Source of the DNA: Ancylomarina sp963977525
GTDB taxonomy: Bacteria > Bacteroidota > Bacteroidia > Bacteroidales > Marinifilaceae
Reading direction: 5' to 3'
Assembly: GCA_963977525.1 (NCBI GenBank)
Contig: CAXBPC010000005.1
Coordinates: forward strand, 1 to 64,000
Length of the DNA: 64,000 nt
The notes under the pieces are model-generated. The model was given only the letters and a program-made list of their open reading frames with translations, was not told where the DNA came from and did not search any database. Within the stretch, counting starts at the first letter, position 1; every line of letters begins with the position of its first letter. Shown here in pieces: positions 62,396 through 64,000 of the stretch. Made by a program: the position numbers and the translations under genes.

Positions 62396-63376
62396 ATGAA
62401 AGTCAGAAAAATGAATATGAGATATTTGATAGTTCTTATAGGGATACTTTTAATGCCATTTTATAGTAGTGCTCAGACTGTTTATGCTGAAGCTGATGCT
62501 AAGTTTGATGGAATTAAAAGAGTTGAAATTGAAGGTCGATTTGTTGATGTTAACATTCTTGGTACAGATGCTGATGAAGTTGATTTAAAAGGAGTCATTC
62601 GTGGGAAGTTAAGAAGGGGCAAGGATTTTGAATTTAAACACAGACAAGAAGGTGCTGTATTAAAAGTATGGATTGTAGCTCCAAGGTCGATTATGGGAAG
62701 ATTCGAGGCGAAATTGACACTTAAAGTACCTTATTCAATGGATATCGATATTCGAAATTCATCAGGGGATATTTATATTGAAGAAATTGTTGCCGATAAA
62801 ATGAAATTGGTAACAACATCAGGTGGTATGGAACTAAAAAATATAGAAACTCAACTGACTTCCTCAGCCACTTCGGGTGACTTGGGAATCGATTATTTTA
62901 AAGGTGCTATCTCCGCTGTATCTACTTCAGGCGACCAGAAATTTAGCCACATTCGCGCGAGTGTTTCAACTAGAGCAACATCTGGAGATTTTTTATTCTC
63001 TAATGTATTTGGTGATTTGAGTACGAGAACAACTTCAGGAGATTTACAGTTTGAAAATATAGATGGACGAATTTCAAATGTTTCTACATCGGGAAATTTG
63101 ACTATCGATAAAGCTAAAACAATTTTAAATATCACTACTACTTCAGGTGATATTGGTGGTAATGGAATTGAATTGATTGGAGATTCAAAGTTTAAATCAA
63201 CTTCAGGAGATGTTTCAATGAATTTTAATAATATTGATGCTATGAGTTTTGATTTGAAAGCTTCTTCTGGAGATTTAAGAGCTGGAAGTCGTTCTGCAGA
63301 TAGAAAACTATATCTGAATAATGGCGATGTGTGGATATACGGGGTTAGTAGCTCAGGAGATCAAAACTATCGTTAA
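62396..63376 (+). CDS. exported DUF4097-type beta-strand repeat protein
   Basis: A 326-residue secreted protein. The signal peptide runs to SSAQT (about residue 27). The mature part has a ladder of eleven (T/S)SG(D/G/N) motifs from about residue 121 to the C-terminus, roughly one every 19 residues, suggesting a beta-solenoid. DUF4097 proteins often accompany PspC- or RNA-polymerase-sigma-type regulators; here the neighbours are unrelated. In-frame ATGs at 62411 and 62417 could also serve as starts. Confidence 0.85.
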   Translation: MKVRKMNMRYLIVLIGILLMPFYSSAQTVYAEADAKFDGIKRVEIEGRFVDVNILGTDADEVDLKGVIRGKLRRGKDFEFKHRQEGAVLKVWIVAPRSIMGRFEAKLTLKVPYSMDIDIRNSSGDIYIEEIVADKMKLVTTSGGMELKNIETQLTSSATSGDLGIDYFKGAISAVSTSGDQKFSHIRASVSTRATSGDFLFSNVFGDLSTRTTSGDLQFENIDGRISNVSTSGNLTIDKAKTILNITTTSGDIGGNGIELIGDSKFKSTSGDVSMNFNNIDAMSFDLKASSGDLRAGSRSADRKLYLNNGDVWIYGVSSSGDQNYR

Positions 63377-63678
63377 GATGATCCAGTTAAATATGTGTGC
63401 GTTTTTGAACACCTATTGTGACGTAGACGTACACTTTATTGAGTCTTGATTTGATGAATAATAATCTTGTGTGTTGTTAATTAACACTTTGGCATTTTTG
63501 GTCTGGTTGTTGGTTAATGCATGAGGAACCATAGCTCAAAAAAGATTAGTCCCTTTATTGACTTTGGGAGTGGTGTCCCAACTGATGGTTTTAATAGTAT
63601 AATTAATTGGTTTTCTTTGAAAGAGGCTGTTGACTTTTGTCAGCAGTCTCTTCTATTTTATATAGATGAGTCTTTATT
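63377..63678. other. intergenic region before the AraC-type gene
   Basis: 302 bases without a gene. It holds a hairpin TTGGGA (63564-63569) / TCCCAA (63576-63581) and a longer one with arms at 63621-63634 and 63640-63652. The longer hairpin may end the AraC-type transcript. Confidence 0.45.
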
Positions 63679-64000
63679 TTAGGACAATTTCCTAACTTCT
63701 TGCGGAGTTTGTCCTGTGTGTGATTTAAACTGTTTGTTAAAATAAGAGGGACTGTTAAAGCCACATTCATAAGCAATTTGTGCCATACTGAGTTTTCCTT
63801 CCACTATAAGTTTTTTTGCATAACTTATTCTCATCCCATTTAAGAACTCAGAAAAAGTTTTATTCGTTTTGTTTTTTATAAAGCGACAAAAGGCAGTTTT
63901 ACTTAAGCTTGCTACTTTAGCTGCTGATTCTAAATCTATTTTTTGCTGAAAATTCTTACTCACATATTCATATGTCTGATACAATTTCTGATTACTAGAG
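63679..64000 (-). CDS. AraC-family regulator, C-terminal part (cut by window edge)
   Basis: The open frame runs to the window edge without a stop, so the gene is partial and its N-terminus lies outside. What is seen is the AraC double helix-turn-helix: KIDLESAAKVASLSKTAFCRF and AQIAYECGFNSPSYFNKQF, ending HTGQTPQEVRKLS. Any sensor domain would be beyond the edge. A TTG at 63984 is not the true start. Confidence 0.9.
   Translation of the reverse strand, partial: SSNQKLYQTYEYVSKNFQQKIDLESAAKVASLSKTAFCRFIKNKTNKTFSEFLNGMRISYAKKLIVEGKLSMAQIAYECGFNSPSYFNKQFKSHTGQTPQEVRKLS

Noticed and set aside
1..64000. tRNA, rRNA, insertion sequences, integrases or phage genes
   Set aside because: None was seen on reading the intergenic regions and the protein products; short or degraded elements could have escaped notice.

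Overview
The window is a 64 kb stretch of AT-rich chromosome from a member of the Bacteroidota. The evidence is type IX secretion and gliding genes (porV, porU, gldJ), several matches to the Bacteroidota promoter pattern (TTG, about 16-19 bases, TAnnTTTG), few visible Shine-Dalgarno sequences, and an nrfHA cluster with ResB/CcsA-type (system II) cytochrome c assembly. A facultative or strict anaerobe of the Marinilabiliales/Marinifilaceae type would fit, but that placement is inference. I see no tRNA, rRNA, IS element, prophage or CRISPR array. Most genes are housekeeping genes separated by clear hairpin terminators.

Layout. 1-8.3 kb: a TrmH-type RNA methyltransferase, a STAS-like/GHKL ATPase protein, a TPR lipoprotein, a deoxynucleoside kinase, a prolyl oligopeptidase, a small membrane protein and rlmB. 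8.3-18.2 kb: respiratory nitrite ammonification, made of a fused CcsB-CcsA cytochrome c synthase, a divergent outer-membrane porin-like gene, nrfH and nrfA, then a second, split ResB + CcsA synthase. 18.2-20 kb: a repeat tract and a lone KAP-type P-loop NTPase. 20-30.5 kb: alaS, a divergent M23 peptidase, a small MerR protein, a Nif3 protein with its zinc-ribbon partner, a CapA-like phosphoesterase, a lemA-TPM-TPM operon, a thioredoxin-like protein and a CoA-binding protein. 30.5-40 kb: ispF, porV, porU, and divergently gldJ, murF and a Gdx-type guanidinium exporter. 40-49 kb: an operon mtaB / inositol-phosphatase / lipid A acyltransferase / glycosyltransferase, Ppx/GppA, PIN-PhoH, folC and rex. 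49-54 kb: a pentapeptide protein, a creD operon with its own winged-helix regulator, and a MarR/membrane-protein pair with a recognisable operator. 54-64 kb: two tandem ClC proteins, a formimidoylglutamase-like ureohydrolase, a LacI regulator, rlmN with a ferredoxin-NADP-reductase-like gene, a DUF4097-type protein and the 3' part of an AraC regulator cut by the window edge.

How it works together. NrfH and NrfA reduce nitrite to ammonium at the membrane. Both need covalent heme, and NrfA has one unusual CxxCK heme site, which may explain two system II synthases in one neighbourhood. PorU, PorV and GldJ belong to the type IX secretion machinery. Rex, encoded further on, is an NADH/NAD+ sensor and could tie fermentation and anaerobic respiration together, although I see no clear Rex site.

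The least ordinary feature is a family of intergenic tandem repeats with a 42-base period (21-base half-units in one tract). They occur at the left window edge, after nrfA and after ccsA. They resemble neither CRISPR nor coding sequence. Other points worth a look are structured leaders in front of both ClC genes, a paired palindrome at the marR promoter, an in-frame 63-base duplication in the fused cytochrome synthase, and a cysteine in place of a metal-ligand aspartate in the ureohydrolase.
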